Positions 37,401 to 63,999 of a stretch of 64,000 bases of DNA are shown here, piece by piece. The DNA comes from Epinephelus fuscoguttatus (lineage: Eukaryota; Chordata; Actinopteri; Perciformes; Serranidae), in the NCBI RefSeq assembly GCF_011397635.1, contig NC_064772.1:12601035-12665034 (forward strand). The letters run 5' to 3'. A program made the translations under genes and the position numbers. The notes under the pieces are model-generated. The model was not told the origin of the DNA and ran no database searches. It was given only the letters and a program-made list of their open reading frames with translations. Numbering within the stretch: position 1 is the stretch's first letter; the number at the start of each line of letters is the position of its first letter.

Positions 37401-37594
37401 TCACCTCCTCCCAATTTTACCAGACTTTCTCACAGTGATCTTTCCCAGATTCCAAAGTGATATGTCTAAGGCTGGCTCACTTCCAACTTTTTGTTGTCTC
37501 TGTGTCTCTACCAAGTGTACTGCAGTGGAAACGTCGCCACGTGTGTGTGGACTCAACACCTCACAAGATGCGGAAACTTCTTGCAACTTTGTGA
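34403..37594 (+). CDS. CC chemokine, CCL27/CCL28-like
   Basis: Small secreted chemokine that I assembled from three short exons: 34403-34460, 37118-37238 and 37516-37594. Junctions are G|GTTAGT...TGTGCAG|GG and GT|GTAATA...ACCAAG|T. The phases (1, then 2) are the standard CC-chemokine pattern and match the CCL20-like gene at 19369-20949. The product is 85 residues. Exon 1 is a signal peptide (MKLLSILALALLWVAVQAA). Exon 2 has the adjacent cysteines (GRHGCCTAFSK) and then VQCRRQGITEGCTINA. Exon 3 has VLQWKRRHVCVD and ends LLATL before TGA at 37592. The extra cysteine before the third canonical one, and KRRHVC, resemble CCL28 (CRIQ...GDC, KRRRIC). A cysteine-proline is absent after the fourth cysteine (VDST). 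The long basic tail of mammalian CCL28 is missing. The second donor is weak. It could be a decayed copy, but the frame is intact. Confidence 0.75.
35284..35310. repeat. Short interstitial telomere-like repeat
   Basis: Three tandem CCCTAA units followed by CTCTCACAG. A related CCCTAACCTAACCCTCTCCCAGAG occurs at about 35883-35906. Both lie in the long first intron of the CCL28-like gene. Confidence 0.6.
35660..35880. repeat. Probable retroelement or transposon tail with GC hairpin
   Basis: The segment ends in GAGAGCCC...GGGCTCTC, an 8-bp perfect stem with an 11-base loop (35840-35866). AT-rich sequence precedes it and CTTTAGAGC follows. A 3' terminal hairpin would fit a Helitron-type end, but no CTAG terminus is clear. 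Confidence 0.3.
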
Positions 37595-37599
37595 TAACA

Positions 37600-39330
37600 T
37601 ACACATGGGCACAAACACACAAACACATACACAGCTGATTAACAATCAAAAAATGTATAGCAACAAATACTTTCTGCAGCTCTTAAACTGTCTCAGCTTT
37701 CCATTTCAGAAGTACCAACCCACAACCTTCCCACTGTTAAAAATACTCACAGTCAATGTGACACAGTGGCCAGACAGCTTCATGGCGTCAAAAGGCCTCT
37801 ATTTGGAGTGGCTGGGTACCCATCCCGCCGGGGGTTACTGCTCACTGTTATGAATGTTAGCTTTGTGATTACGTTAGCTGCTGAGCAAAAGGCTATCGCC
37901 ATGCAAACGATCTCTTACCCGGTGTGTGTGTGCTGTTCTACTGGCTTAGCTGCTAAGAGGCTGTTGCTGCGCAGTGGCTTGTTCTTCTTGGGGGTCATGT
38001 ATGTTACTGTGTCTCTGGCTTAGCTCCTATCAAGAGACAATGGCTTAGCAATGGCCTGATCTTCAAATCAGCTCCCTCTGCGGACATACATCCAGCATCT
38101 CAGAGCAGATAACACTGCTCATTTTTTCCCCCAGATTTTGTCACCTTGTTTTATATACCTATAATTACGTATATAGCCATATATACCCATAGCAATTTTT
38201 TAGATCATTTAAATTTGGCTGGGTGGTTAATAACACATTTTTCTACAGAAGGTTTCCTAACTACAGAAAGCTTGTTAAGTAAAAACTCAAAACAGTTTAT
38301 GAATTTATGAAACATAGCCACAGTCTTGAGGTGTGGTTACCTGTGCAGATGTAATACCGCACAAGCAAATGCCAAGATATTCCAAATGGAAACAAGCTCA
38401 CCAAAACAAAGCATATCTTAACTGTCTATTGTTTCTACTTTTAAACTGACACACACCTTTATCCCTTAAGCAACACAAAAAATTACGAAACCATGAACTT
38501 CACAATATGCTGCCAAAACGTGCCAAGTAATGCAGGCCTACTGGTTTTGTGTTCCTATCCAGCAGCAACAGAAAAACCCACAAGGGAAAGAGCAACAGAC
38601 ACCTATGCAGGAGGAAGACCAAAATCTGAACATCCCGACCACAACTGCAGACAACCAGTCTGTCGTGTTTGTCTTCTGTTACTACAAACTGAAGAGTCAT
38701 TCCCTTTCTGAAACTGTGTCTCGGTGTCTGTCAAGAAACATGCTACAAAAGATATCTGCTACTAATGCAAGAAAGACAGAGTTGCTCGTAAGCCGACCAC
38801 CACAGACACAAAGATTATAGAAGCAGATTGAGAGAGAGCCAACCCTTTGTCTCTCGCAAACTCAGATCAAACTCCGATCAAATGGGCTGTATTACCTATT
38901 TCTTACATAAATGTCTTTATAAACATATTTTAGTGCAGTGTTTGGCTGTAAAACAAGACTTTGTGAACAGGAAGTGAACACCATTGTATTGTATTGTAAA
39001 AATGGAGGATGAAAATACTGAGATCAAACGGTAAAACTTAGCAGTGCTGATCAACTACGAACCAAGACTCTGTTACTGCATGTTAGCTAAAATAGGTTTT
39101 GGAAACTGTTTCCTATGTCAAAACAAACAAACTCGCATTACATCATCCACCAGCAAGAGTGCTTATTGACAGAGCATTCTGGTTGTTTTAGGTTTCCATT
39201 TTTAGGTTTTAGTTACCTCTGAGCAAAAGTGAATGTCACGGCCCTTTTTTTTTTTCCTTCTTCTTCTTCTTTTTTTTTTTTTTTTTTTACTGGTCATGTA
39301 GCAACAATTTCAAAATTATTTGCATCTACT
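37600..39330. other. Intergenic, no gene recognised
   Basis: Between the CCL28-like stop codon and the minisatellite I find no exon with matching splice phase. The frames at 38493-38820 lie in ordinary AT-rich sequence without domain features. Confidence 0.4.
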
Positions 39331-39334
39331 ATGC

Positions 39335-39472
39335 CACCAAGGCCCTATGTTCCCATTGTACTAAGTTCCCAAGGTTCTTTGTTCCCAAGGCCCTATGTTC
39401 CCAGGCTCCATGTTCCAAGGGTCCTAAGTTCCCAAGGTTCTTTGTCCCCACAGTCTTTGTTACCAAGTTACA
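39335..39472 (-). repeat. 16-bp minisatellite, short opposed arm
   Basis: About eight degenerate units of the type TTCCCAAGGCCCTATG, the reverse complement of the repeat at 39770-40443. The two arms are separated by about 300 bp of AT-rich DNA. Confidence 0.85.
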
Positions 39473-39769
39473 AACATTAACCCTCTGACTGCGTTTGGGT
39501 CAATTATGATGCGTTTTTAGTTGAAATATTTTGTAAATAAAATAACCTGACCCTTAATCTCTTTCCTAATCTTAACCTGTTTGGAAATAGCAAAAGTCAG
39601 CTTCTATAGATTTCCTAACCCAAAAATATAATCATTATTTTTCTTCTTCTTATTTTTTTTTTTATCTTTTACTTTTCTTCTTTTCTCTTTTAATTAGTTA
39701 ATTAGTTGGTTGACTCATTGTCATAATTTGAAATTTAGGGCTTAAGTATATTTGGGAGTTGTTTTCAAA

Positions 39770-40443
39770 TAGGACCTTGGGAACATGGGACCCTGAAAAG
39801 ATAGGACCAAGGGAAAATCAGACCTTGAGAACACTGGGACTTAGGACCCTGGGAGCATGGGACCCTGGGAACATAGCATCCTGGGAACAACGTAGGCCCC
39901 TGGGAACATAAAACCTTGGGAACATAGGACATTGGGACCCTGGCAACATAGCACCTTGAGAGCATAGGACCCTGGCAACATAGCACCTTGAGAGCATAGA
40001 ACCTTGGGAACATAGGCCCCTGGGAACATAAAACCTTGGAAACATAGGACATTGGGAATATAGGACTCGAGGAACATAGGACCCTTGGAGCAAAGGACCC
40101 TGGGAACATAGCACCCTGGCAGCATAGGTCCCTACCAACATAGGACCCTGAGAGCATTGGTCCCTAGCAACATAAGGCCCTGGAAACATAGGACCTTAGG
40201 AACATAAGACCTAGGGAACATAGGACCCTGGCAACATCGCACCCTGAGAGCATAGGACATTGGGAACATAGGACCCTGGGAGCATAGGACCTTGGGAACA
40301 TAGGACCCTGGGATTATTGGACCTGAGGAACATATGACCCTGGGAGCGTAGGACCCTGGGAACATGAGACCCTGGGAGCATAGGACCCTGAGAACATAAG
40401 ATCCTGGGAACACAGAACCTTTGAACCACAGGACTGTGGGAGG
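39770..40443 (+). repeat. 16-bp minisatellite, long arm
   Basis: About 42 tandem units with consensus CATAGGACCCTGGGAA and unit-to-unit variation. Because 16 is not a multiple of 3, all frames cycle through the same 16-residue pattern every three units. This produces several long overlapping open frames on the minus strand (for example 39765-40157) that are artefacts, not proteins. Confidence 0.92.
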
Positions 40444-42187
40444 AATGTGCCAACACAGCTGACTCCCTCAATTATAATCACATGTCTAACTCTGTCCTCA
40501 TTGTTTATTTTAACTCCTCTGTTTATGAGCTGAAAGAATGCAGTAATTTATTCTGCTGTCGTCATCGAGGTGAACATTGGCACTGTAACAATCAAAGTCA
40601 CTTCAATCATTAACTGCAATCAATCCGTTGTGTCTGGATGTAAGTATATACTGCAAGGACTCCTGACGTACAAACCTAATTACATGCAGATGTGGTAACA
40701 AAGAAAACTCAACAGCATTGTCATAAGACATTAATTTAAACACAATAATTAAAATTGATTTTAATAATTACATGTATTGGGAACTTTTGTAGAAGGCGAC
40801 TAATGCCTTTGACGTGAGGATGACAATCAAAGGCATCCTGTTTTTGACCAGTAATTACAGTCTAGAGTAAGAATTGAATGGGATAGTTTCCATATTGTTT
40901 ATATGTTCTGCAATCATGCATGCCCATGACAAAGGCCTGGTGATGTTGAAATACACTCTGCTAACTGCAGAGAGCAGCAAGTTAAAGGTGGTAATGTGCA
41001 GCAAAATGCAGCAAAATGTGTGAACAAAATAAGAAAATTGCAAGTAGATGTAGATGAAATAGACTGTGCAAATGCTTTAAAGACAGGAAACATTTGATTT
41101 GTTTGTTTAGCCTTATGAATAGCTCAACATTAGTTCAAACAAAGTTATAGGTTATCAAATAGTAAAAAGACAGACTATTTGTAGACTGTTTCTTGCTACT
41201 GGCTAAGATTAGGCTTATCTACAACATAAGTCCTGTAAAATGAAAACATGTCATTTTTACACATCAGTTTGAGAACATATTAAACAAATGTGTGTTTATT
41301 TGTGAGTTTTAGAGGTTCAGTTACCCTTGGACAGAGCCAATCAAGCTGTTTACCTCTGCTTATGTTAAGCTAAGCTAGCAGGCTGCTAGCTAGATAAGAT
41401 ATACCTTTGAGTTATGTGTTTCAAATCTGTGTTTTATTCCTGTTTAATTGCAACATATAAATGTAAGAACAGTTTACATTTCTGTAAAGTATTTGTAGGC
41501 CTTTTTCTTAAAAGTAAAATGTTATCATTTCAGTATTGTCTCCTTGAATGTTGTTTTATGTATTGTTTATCTCGTTTCCTCAGTGTTGCTAGTTTAGGGG
41601 ATTTCAACTTGGTTTTACTGACTACGCACTTCCAGTAGAGCAACCATGCATACAAAAACACGGAAAAACAATTCTTGGAAAGTTCAGCCAAGTGAACATA
41701 AAAAATGCAAACAGAAAATGGAGGTTCTTTCCAGGCTCATAATATTGACGCTTATGAAGTTATGAATGAGTATTTAAAGCTTAACGAAAGAAAAGCATGG
41801 TGTTCACTATAGCAGATGCATTCACTTAATTTCCTCAAATAAAATTTCAAAGCTTGGAAATGTATTTTCCATACAAGAAGACATTTAAAAACAGTCAAAT
41901 GGAAACTGTCCTCTACTGAACAGAAAAAAACAAAAGCTCTGGCATATTTTATTTCCGCTTTCCTTGTTCCTTTGGTATGAATAAGTAGCCTAAACCTGTT
42001 GGGTTGGAAAAGAGAGCTACACCATGATTTCACTTAACTGCTCTGTATTAATCTCTGCTGTGCTTTGTCAGCTATGCTAGCGCCCAAGTTTCCGGGTGGA
42101 GCATTAAAGCCACAGGATTACAGTTTGCACAAAATGTTAAGTTTGTAGAAACCTTTAAGAACAACAGCTTTGCAGTTTCACCTGATA

Positions 42188-42218
42188 ATGATGATGATGA
42201 TGATGATGATGATGATGG
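42188..42218. repeat. GAT trinucleotide microsatellite
   Basis: About ten ATG/GAT units in a row. Confidence 0.9.
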
Positions 42219-42794
42219 TTTAATGATGAAATCCAATGACCTGTAATAAGGGTTCATTGAGGGTCACAAACTGGTGAAGCATGAAACTCTAAGACTGGAA
42301 TTAAAGTGCCAAAACATATTCTGTGTTTTATACAGAGAAGAACATAACACACAAGTCTCTACTGATTGATGATGTAGTAATGATTTTATTGATTTTATAG
42401 CCATGTTAGAAGCATGAATATATGGAAGACATGTATGTTGGTTGGTCCATACACCACTTTGACCCAGACTGAATTTGCTTAACAATTTTCAAATGGATCC
42501 CCATGACATTTGGTAGAGACATTTGTGGTGTCCAGAGGATGAATCCTAATGACTTTGATTATCCAGGGACTTTTCCTCTTGCACCACCATGGGCGTGACA
42601 ATTTCAGCTTTTGGTGAAATGTCTAGGCAATTACTGGATGCAAGGCATAGGTTTCATTTCTCCATGGGGGACACATATATGAAAAAAGGGTTTGGGGGTT
42701 CATCTGCCAGAGAAATAAAAGTTCTCTGTTTCTTTCATGTTTTATTTGGGCAGACATGTTTTAAATATTGAGGGGGGCATGTGCCTTACGTCTA

Positions 42795-43362
42795 ACCTGG
42801 AAATCCAGGTGACCCGCACCTAGCAAATTTGAATTTGCTCTGCATGGGGATCTGGCCTCGACAAGCAGAGCCTGCTGAATCGCCAGTTGGGCCAATCAGA
42901 TCAGTCTATCTGACAGAGGTGGGCTCTGGGCGGGCGTAACATGATGAAGACAGCACTGCGCCGTAGGAGTCGAAAAGTTAACAGCCAAGATGGCAGCTGC
43001 TGAAGGACCGTTTCCATTCAGTTTAGCTTTGGAAGAAACGCTAACTACACTTAACTTTTTCTTTGAGAGAGGAATAGAAGACTGCCCTAGAAGCCTTTGC
43101 TTTCAGGAAGAACGTTTTTGCCGGTTTGCCGACAGGATACGGCAAAAGCATAATATATCAGTTAGCCTCACTGGTCGGCAAACCAATGGGGCTTACTGCA
43201 GTGAATACGTCACCTTGTTTTTTGCTCTGGTTGGCCATCGTGCTATCCAATTGCGTGCGGCGGCATTTGAAATGCCTCAGTTATTGCTGCCCCTTGGAAG
43301 GGTGTATCGGTGAGGGCCAGACTCAAAATCTTTCTAGATTTGAGTCTGGATTTCCAGGCTAC
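42795..43362 (+). mobile_element. Inverted-repeat element carrying a helicase gene fragment
   Basis: The ends read CCTGGAAATCCAG (left, from about 42797) and TGGATTTCCAGG (right, to about 43358). Inside, the frame from 43081 reads FRKNVFAGLPTGYGKS, then IIYQLASLVGKPMGL. This looks like the Walker A (motif I) region of a RecQ-type DEAD-box helicase. A TAG stop lies directly upstream at 43075-43077, and no helicase motifs follow, so it is a captured, non-functional fragment. The 107-codon frame starting at 42990 reads the helicase segment out of phase. Confidence 0.6.
43081..43215 (+). pseudogene. RecQ-like helicase fragment (Walker A region)
   Basis: About 40 codons with GLPTGYGKSIIYQLASL, matching the nucleotide-binding motif I pattern of RecQ helicases (PTGxGKSxxYQLP). 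There is a stop just upstream and no downstream DEAH box or motif III. It is a passenger inside the repeat at 42795-43362 and has no expected function. Confidence 0.55.
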
Positions 43363-43579
43363 CTTATGTCCCCTCCCCCAAGTTCTAGACAAATGATTGG
43401 ATTGTCTGCTAATTAATTTGGTGATCCCCTTACTTTTTATAGAATAAAATATCTTTGATGTTAGATTCAGCCTGCAATTTTCATGATGATAATATGATAA
43501 ATAAACCAAAAAATATATATAATTGAGCTAAAACAGCAATAAATATGGTTAAATAGCAATAAAGTTGAAAAGCACAAAA

Positions 43580-43930
43580 AGGTTTGAGTGAAATGTCTCC
43601 AAAACTACTGAATCAATTGTCTTTGAAATTTGGTACACCCATTCATGTCCACCAGCCCTCAGGATAAATTATAATAATTTTGGTGACCTCCTAACTTTTC
43701 ATCTAGCGTTATCATCGGGTCAAAGTTTGTCCAATGCTTTGGTTTAGGACCTAATATCTGCAAAACTAATGACATTCCCATCTGCCTCAGCTGTACTTTG
43801 TGTTTAGCCAATGTTAGCATTCTGAAACTCTAAACTACGATGGTTATTATGGTAAAGTATAGCTCTCCATTAGCATGTTAGCATTGTTTATCTGAACATG
43901 TTAGAATGACATCAGATTATAAGTAATGAT
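43580..43930. repeat. Abundant dispersed fish repeat
   Basis: It contains the phrases AAATTTGGTACACCCATTCATG, TTTAGCCAATGTTAGCAT and AGCATGTTAGCATTG, which I recall from a very common repeat in percomorph genomes. Related shorter pieces lie at about 42486-42640 and 4440-4680. Confidence 0.55.
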
Positions 43931-46022
43931 GTGCCTAAATAGAGCCTCACAGAGCTGCTAGCTTGGCTGTAGATTCTTGTATTTTCGGTGCACTGACCTA
44001 TTAAAAAAACAAAACAGTAGCTAGCAAAAAGTACCTTCAAAAGGTACTGTCCCTTGGCAGATAAATAAAATACCACAGTTTTATTGGAAAGGGCTCTTTA
44101 AAGGCCAATGGTTACAGACTAAGTTAACAGGTATCACTGGAATCATTTGGCTAAACAAGTAGATCAAACACAAGATTACAGTATTCAAATTCAATGAGTC
44201 AGGAGAGGAAATGAAAGGTACGTAGAAGGCAAACAGGTTTCGGGCAGGACTAACGAATAAATACATTCAGGCACATTTTGCAATATAGACTTCCAGCAAT
44301 ATACAAATGTCTCACAGTGTCTGCAGTGGCGTGCTCTATCAAAATCAGTCTGATGTTGCTACAGCTAATTTCTAGATAAAAATCACCATCTTGATTTCTC
44401 ATTTTGGGGTTTTGTTAGATTTCAAATGAAAAACCAGTCTTGGCTTTCAGATTATGAAACTCTCATAGCCAAATTTAGATGATAACTACAATTTTGAAGC
44501 TTATATAGGACGATGACAAGCTAGCAGCAAACACTTGTAAACTGCACTGTGGTCCTACTCAACACCACTCCTTCTGTGTCTCCCTGAAATTATGAATGCA
44601 AGGCTTACAGTAACAAGTCAGTGGGACAGTAGGTTTTCATCTGATGTCAAATAAACAAAGTTTTGGCTTCTTATATAGTAATATTAATATACAGCATGCG
44701 CCCAAAGTCCCAAGGTCAATGGGCTCTGTCACGTATCTTAGATGCCACAGTGCTGCAAACTTTGAAGGCCCTTTCCTCAAAATTATGGCTTGATGACAGT
44801 CATGTAATGTGACGATATTTTGCTTAATCTTTAGAGTCCAAAAACAACGATATCATTAGAAAGCAAAGAATCCCCTCTTTCCAGTAATGTCTTAATTAAA
44901 ACCACATAAAAATGTTGAGCGATAAAGCAGGTAGGTGTCTCCTCAATATCACTGGGAGACTATTTGAAGGCCTCTGCATCATCCTGAATACTATTTTAGA
45001 AGGCCAAAAAGTGAAAAAGATAAATGGCAGTAACTATGTTGGCACATATTGGGAATATGCTGCAGGTTTATGTCACAGCATGAAAAATTATCTCAGAAGG
45101 TGACAAAGTTGTCAATTGATTTGATATGCTTTTATCTGACTAGAGTGGAAAACAAATCAAAATGGGCATGAACTTAATTATTTCCAGATTTATTGCAGTT
45201 GTAAAGCAATCAATGAAACAGACAGGCACATACATAACAGATGGAATAATAAACATTCAAGTACAGGTATGCAGAGAGGAGGAAACACTTCATTAAGAAT
45301 ATAAGGGAAATTTTGATATTATGCAGACAAATGTGAAGGCAGTGATGTGGTGGCAGTCATGCGTTTGCAAGTTTAAATAAATTATCTAAATGTGGCTGCA
45401 TTATTTTTTTCAACTTTGCCTATAACAGAGATCTGCTGCCATAAATGGAAAAATAGATAGCGTGCGCATTAGCTTGTGTATTCTACCTTTGCAAAGTTTC
45501 GGAATAATTTTCCAGGGAATTATGAAAGCAAAGAACCTAAAGCAGGAACAGTCTGAGGCATCTTTGTTGTTTTATAATGAGTTGGCTGAAAAACAAGGGG
45601 ACTGACAAATAGTCTAAAGCAGGGGTCTTCAACGTTTTTCAGGCTAAGGACCCCTTGGCCCAAAGACAGACATATATTTTCAAAAAAAGAGTTGCACTTG
45701 AGATAGCTCTGAATATCTTTCGGGTCTTCTCTTGTTTGCCTAGCTGCTAACTAAGCAGTTTTAGCATTGCTAGGTGCGTTAATCTCACCATCCGCACTTT
45801 CAGTGGTGGTTTCCACAGTGTGTCAGAGTCTGTTAAAAAGTTATGAAACAATCCATTGTGGCACACAAGAATGTCTGTACACTTGACGTAGTAATAAAGC
45901 TAACTAGCTAATATGCAAAAATAATTACAGGTGTCGCACAGTGATGTAGCGTTAGCTAACTCACATGATCACATAACAATTGATGGGTAACAAACGTAAT
46001 CAAAAATGTTGTGTACTGTTAA

Positions 46023-47184
46023 AGGGCCAGTGTGTAAAATGGGTTGAAAACAGTGACATCAGTGGTCAAATTCTAGATTGCAGGGCTCACTCGCTCACCC
46101 CTCCCGTCGGGTAAATGACGGTGGCCCCGTAGGGACAAAAAGCCTTGCGCAGACATGAGTTTTTCAGGAGTAGGTCTATCTAGCGACGAGGTGAATATTT
46201 ATTTAGAAATCTAAACCATGTTACGATATTGTAATGAATCCCTCACGAGCAGGAGACCAGAGGAGCGTTTGGGAAAAAGGCCAGTTTGTTTGAGCACTCC
46301 AGAAACTCCGGTAACACTCCGTCCCAAACTCTGACTCTTCTGGCGTAACAGACACACTTCATACACACATACTCGTTTACAATACCAAGCGGGCACCCCC
46401 TCCCCTCTCTGCTCCACCAATCTCCAGCCCGCACACTGACTGACAGCGTAGCCTGTAAACAGAGCTCAGCTGTTTATTTAGCCTAGCAATATCTCCGGAC
46501 TATAGTAGCTACAATGGACGACTTTGAACGCGATTTTGAAGAGTTTCTTGTAGCGGACACAGACCCAGAGCCATACCTGTTTGAGCCGGAGCATACAGAT
46601 GAGGAACTCCATGTGTTTGATGCTGAGCGGGCGAGAAGAGAGGCTGAATGCACAGAATGGGATTTGGTTCTACTGCTACCATCGCTGGGGAGATATATCA
46701 GGAGGAAAAGCGCCGCAGAGAGTGCATCACAAGGAGTGAAGTTGCGTCTTCTTTTCCTCGCAGATGACGGATCAGGTTCATTCTCTCCTGTTGCATGATA
46801 AGTGTGGTCCATTCACAAACTTTATAACTAAAAAAAACTTTCACTACTCTCTATCGACGAACTACTAACACTCTCTGCTGTTTCCTCCTCCTTCTTCCTT
46901 CCTTCCGCTGTCTTCGTTGGTTCATTTATACACACAAAACGCGTTCTCTGGCTGGCTGGATTGTCCGCTCGGTCTGCCGTACATACATGGCGGCGCAAGA
47001 TGGCGACCTCTCTAAAGCAAGGCCCTTGCTATATATATATAAAAGCATAATTATAAGGCTACGAAAACCAAACGAATTTTATTTTATAGCGATTATACAC
47101 TTGTATAAACATATTAATGGGTAGAATATTCAGATTCAGATTCAGATTGACAATAAACCATGCCAAATATTACACACTGGCCCT
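46023..47184. mobile_element. TTAA-type inverted-repeat element nested in the hAT element
   Basis: Exact ends: TTAA|AGGGCCAGTGTGTAA on the left (TTAA 46019-46022) and TTACACACTGGCCCT|TTAA on the right (TTAA 47185-47188). The inverted repeats match perfectly over 15 bases and TTAA is duplicated. The perfect ends suggest recent insertion into the older hAT copy. It carries one open frame (46514-46798). Confidence 0.85.
46514..46798 (+). CDS. Transposon-borne 94-codon ORF, unknown function
   Basis: An intact frame starting MDDFERDFEEFLVADTD with an acidic N-terminus and the motif PYLFEPEHTDEEL. I recall PYxFEP-type acidic starts from small ORFs of repeated fish transposon-related proteins, often annotated as P2X7-like, but that is memory, not a search. 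The usual downstream cysteine-rich part is not visible. No catalytic motif is present. It lies wholly within the TTAA element at 46023-47184, so it is best viewed as element sequence. Confidence 0.35.
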   Translation: MDDFERDFEEFLVADTDPEPYLFEPEHTDEELHVFDAERARREAECTEWDLVLLLPSLGRYIRRKSAAESASQGVKLRLLFLADDGSGSFSPVA

Positions 47185-48171
47185 TTAACTAATTTTATGA
47201 ATTTATGGTTTTATGAATAGGCTGATTTATCTTGGCTAATAATATGTTAGATTCACGTTAATGTGAATTTTCTGACACATTTTACTTACTAAAACTTTAA
47301 TTAATTAATTCATTAATTCATTAATTAATTAGATTATTTAGAGGCCATTTGGTGGCCCCCCTATAGTAACTCTGAGGACGCCCTAGGGGCCACGGACCCC
47401 CTGTTGAAGACCCAGGGGCTAAAGGTTTTGGCTGAATAACATTTGTACTCCTTTACAGAGAACAGGGACGGTGCTTGGATTCATTTGCAAAGCGTTTACG
47501 TAAACTTGTCAGTCCACTGCAGCATAATTCGGCTGTTTGTTTGTCTACACAGTATGAAGAATGATAGAGTGCTTCTGACTGACGCAGGAACAAGAGGAGG
47601 AAAAGCAATGTACGTACGTGATCATGAGTTCAGCAATCATGTGACGGGTATGACAGGAGCAATATAACCACATTTTGTCAAAGTTATGTTGTTGTATTGA
47701 GAATTTGAATGAAAACCACTGGACAGATGATGCTACAGGGGCAGTCTGAAAACTCTTTATGGACATTTTGATTCTCTGTGGAGAATCAGACTCCCAACGC
47801 CAAGTCTACAGACAGGTGACGGTCTCATACTAAAATGATTTGGAGTGGAATATCACTTTAAACTGCCGGATTTTTCTTTCAAAATTCTTGAGCACTTAAA
47901 CACATCTTGGCACAGATATACATTCAAATGTGCGTATATACAGTTGTGCCTGCGCTAAAGCGCTTTGGTCTGGTCCAGTCTGACACTGCGTGGAGACAAA
48001 CAGTCAATCAAAGATTCAATACACACGACGCAGAGACTACAACATGAAAAGGCACTGTGGAGAAGAGAGAAAGAGAGAAAGGCGACATCGCCATGCAGGG
48101 CTAGTAGTGTGCAGATGTGTGCGTGTTTTCTGCCAAACAGAGTCCTCCAGAGTTGTAGTCAGCGTATCTCA

Positions 48172-63999
<15,828 letters not shown>

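Larger units (their letters stand above)
45620..47416. mobile_element. hAT-type transposon, non-autonomous, with nested insertion
   Basis: Terminal inverted repeats CAGGGGTCTTCAAC (45620-45633) and GTTGAAGACCCAGG (47403-47416) are flanked by an 8-bp duplication, GTCTAAAG (45612-45619) and GGCTAAAG (47417-47424), one mismatch apart. CAGGG-like ends and an 8-bp duplication are diagnostic of hAT elements. No hAT transposase remains. A second element (46023-47184) sits inside it. Confidence 0.85.

Noticed and set aside
37065-37853. Open frames of 67-120 codons around the CCL28-like exons 2 and 3
   Set aside because: They read the chemokine exons in wrong frames; the correct frame is stopped just after each exon, as expected for spliced exons.
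39765-40471. Five long overlapping open frames on the minus strand rich in VLCSQGPMFPG-type repeats
   Set aside because: They are one 16-bp minisatellite read in all frames; they have no start context, splice sites or non-repeat sequence.
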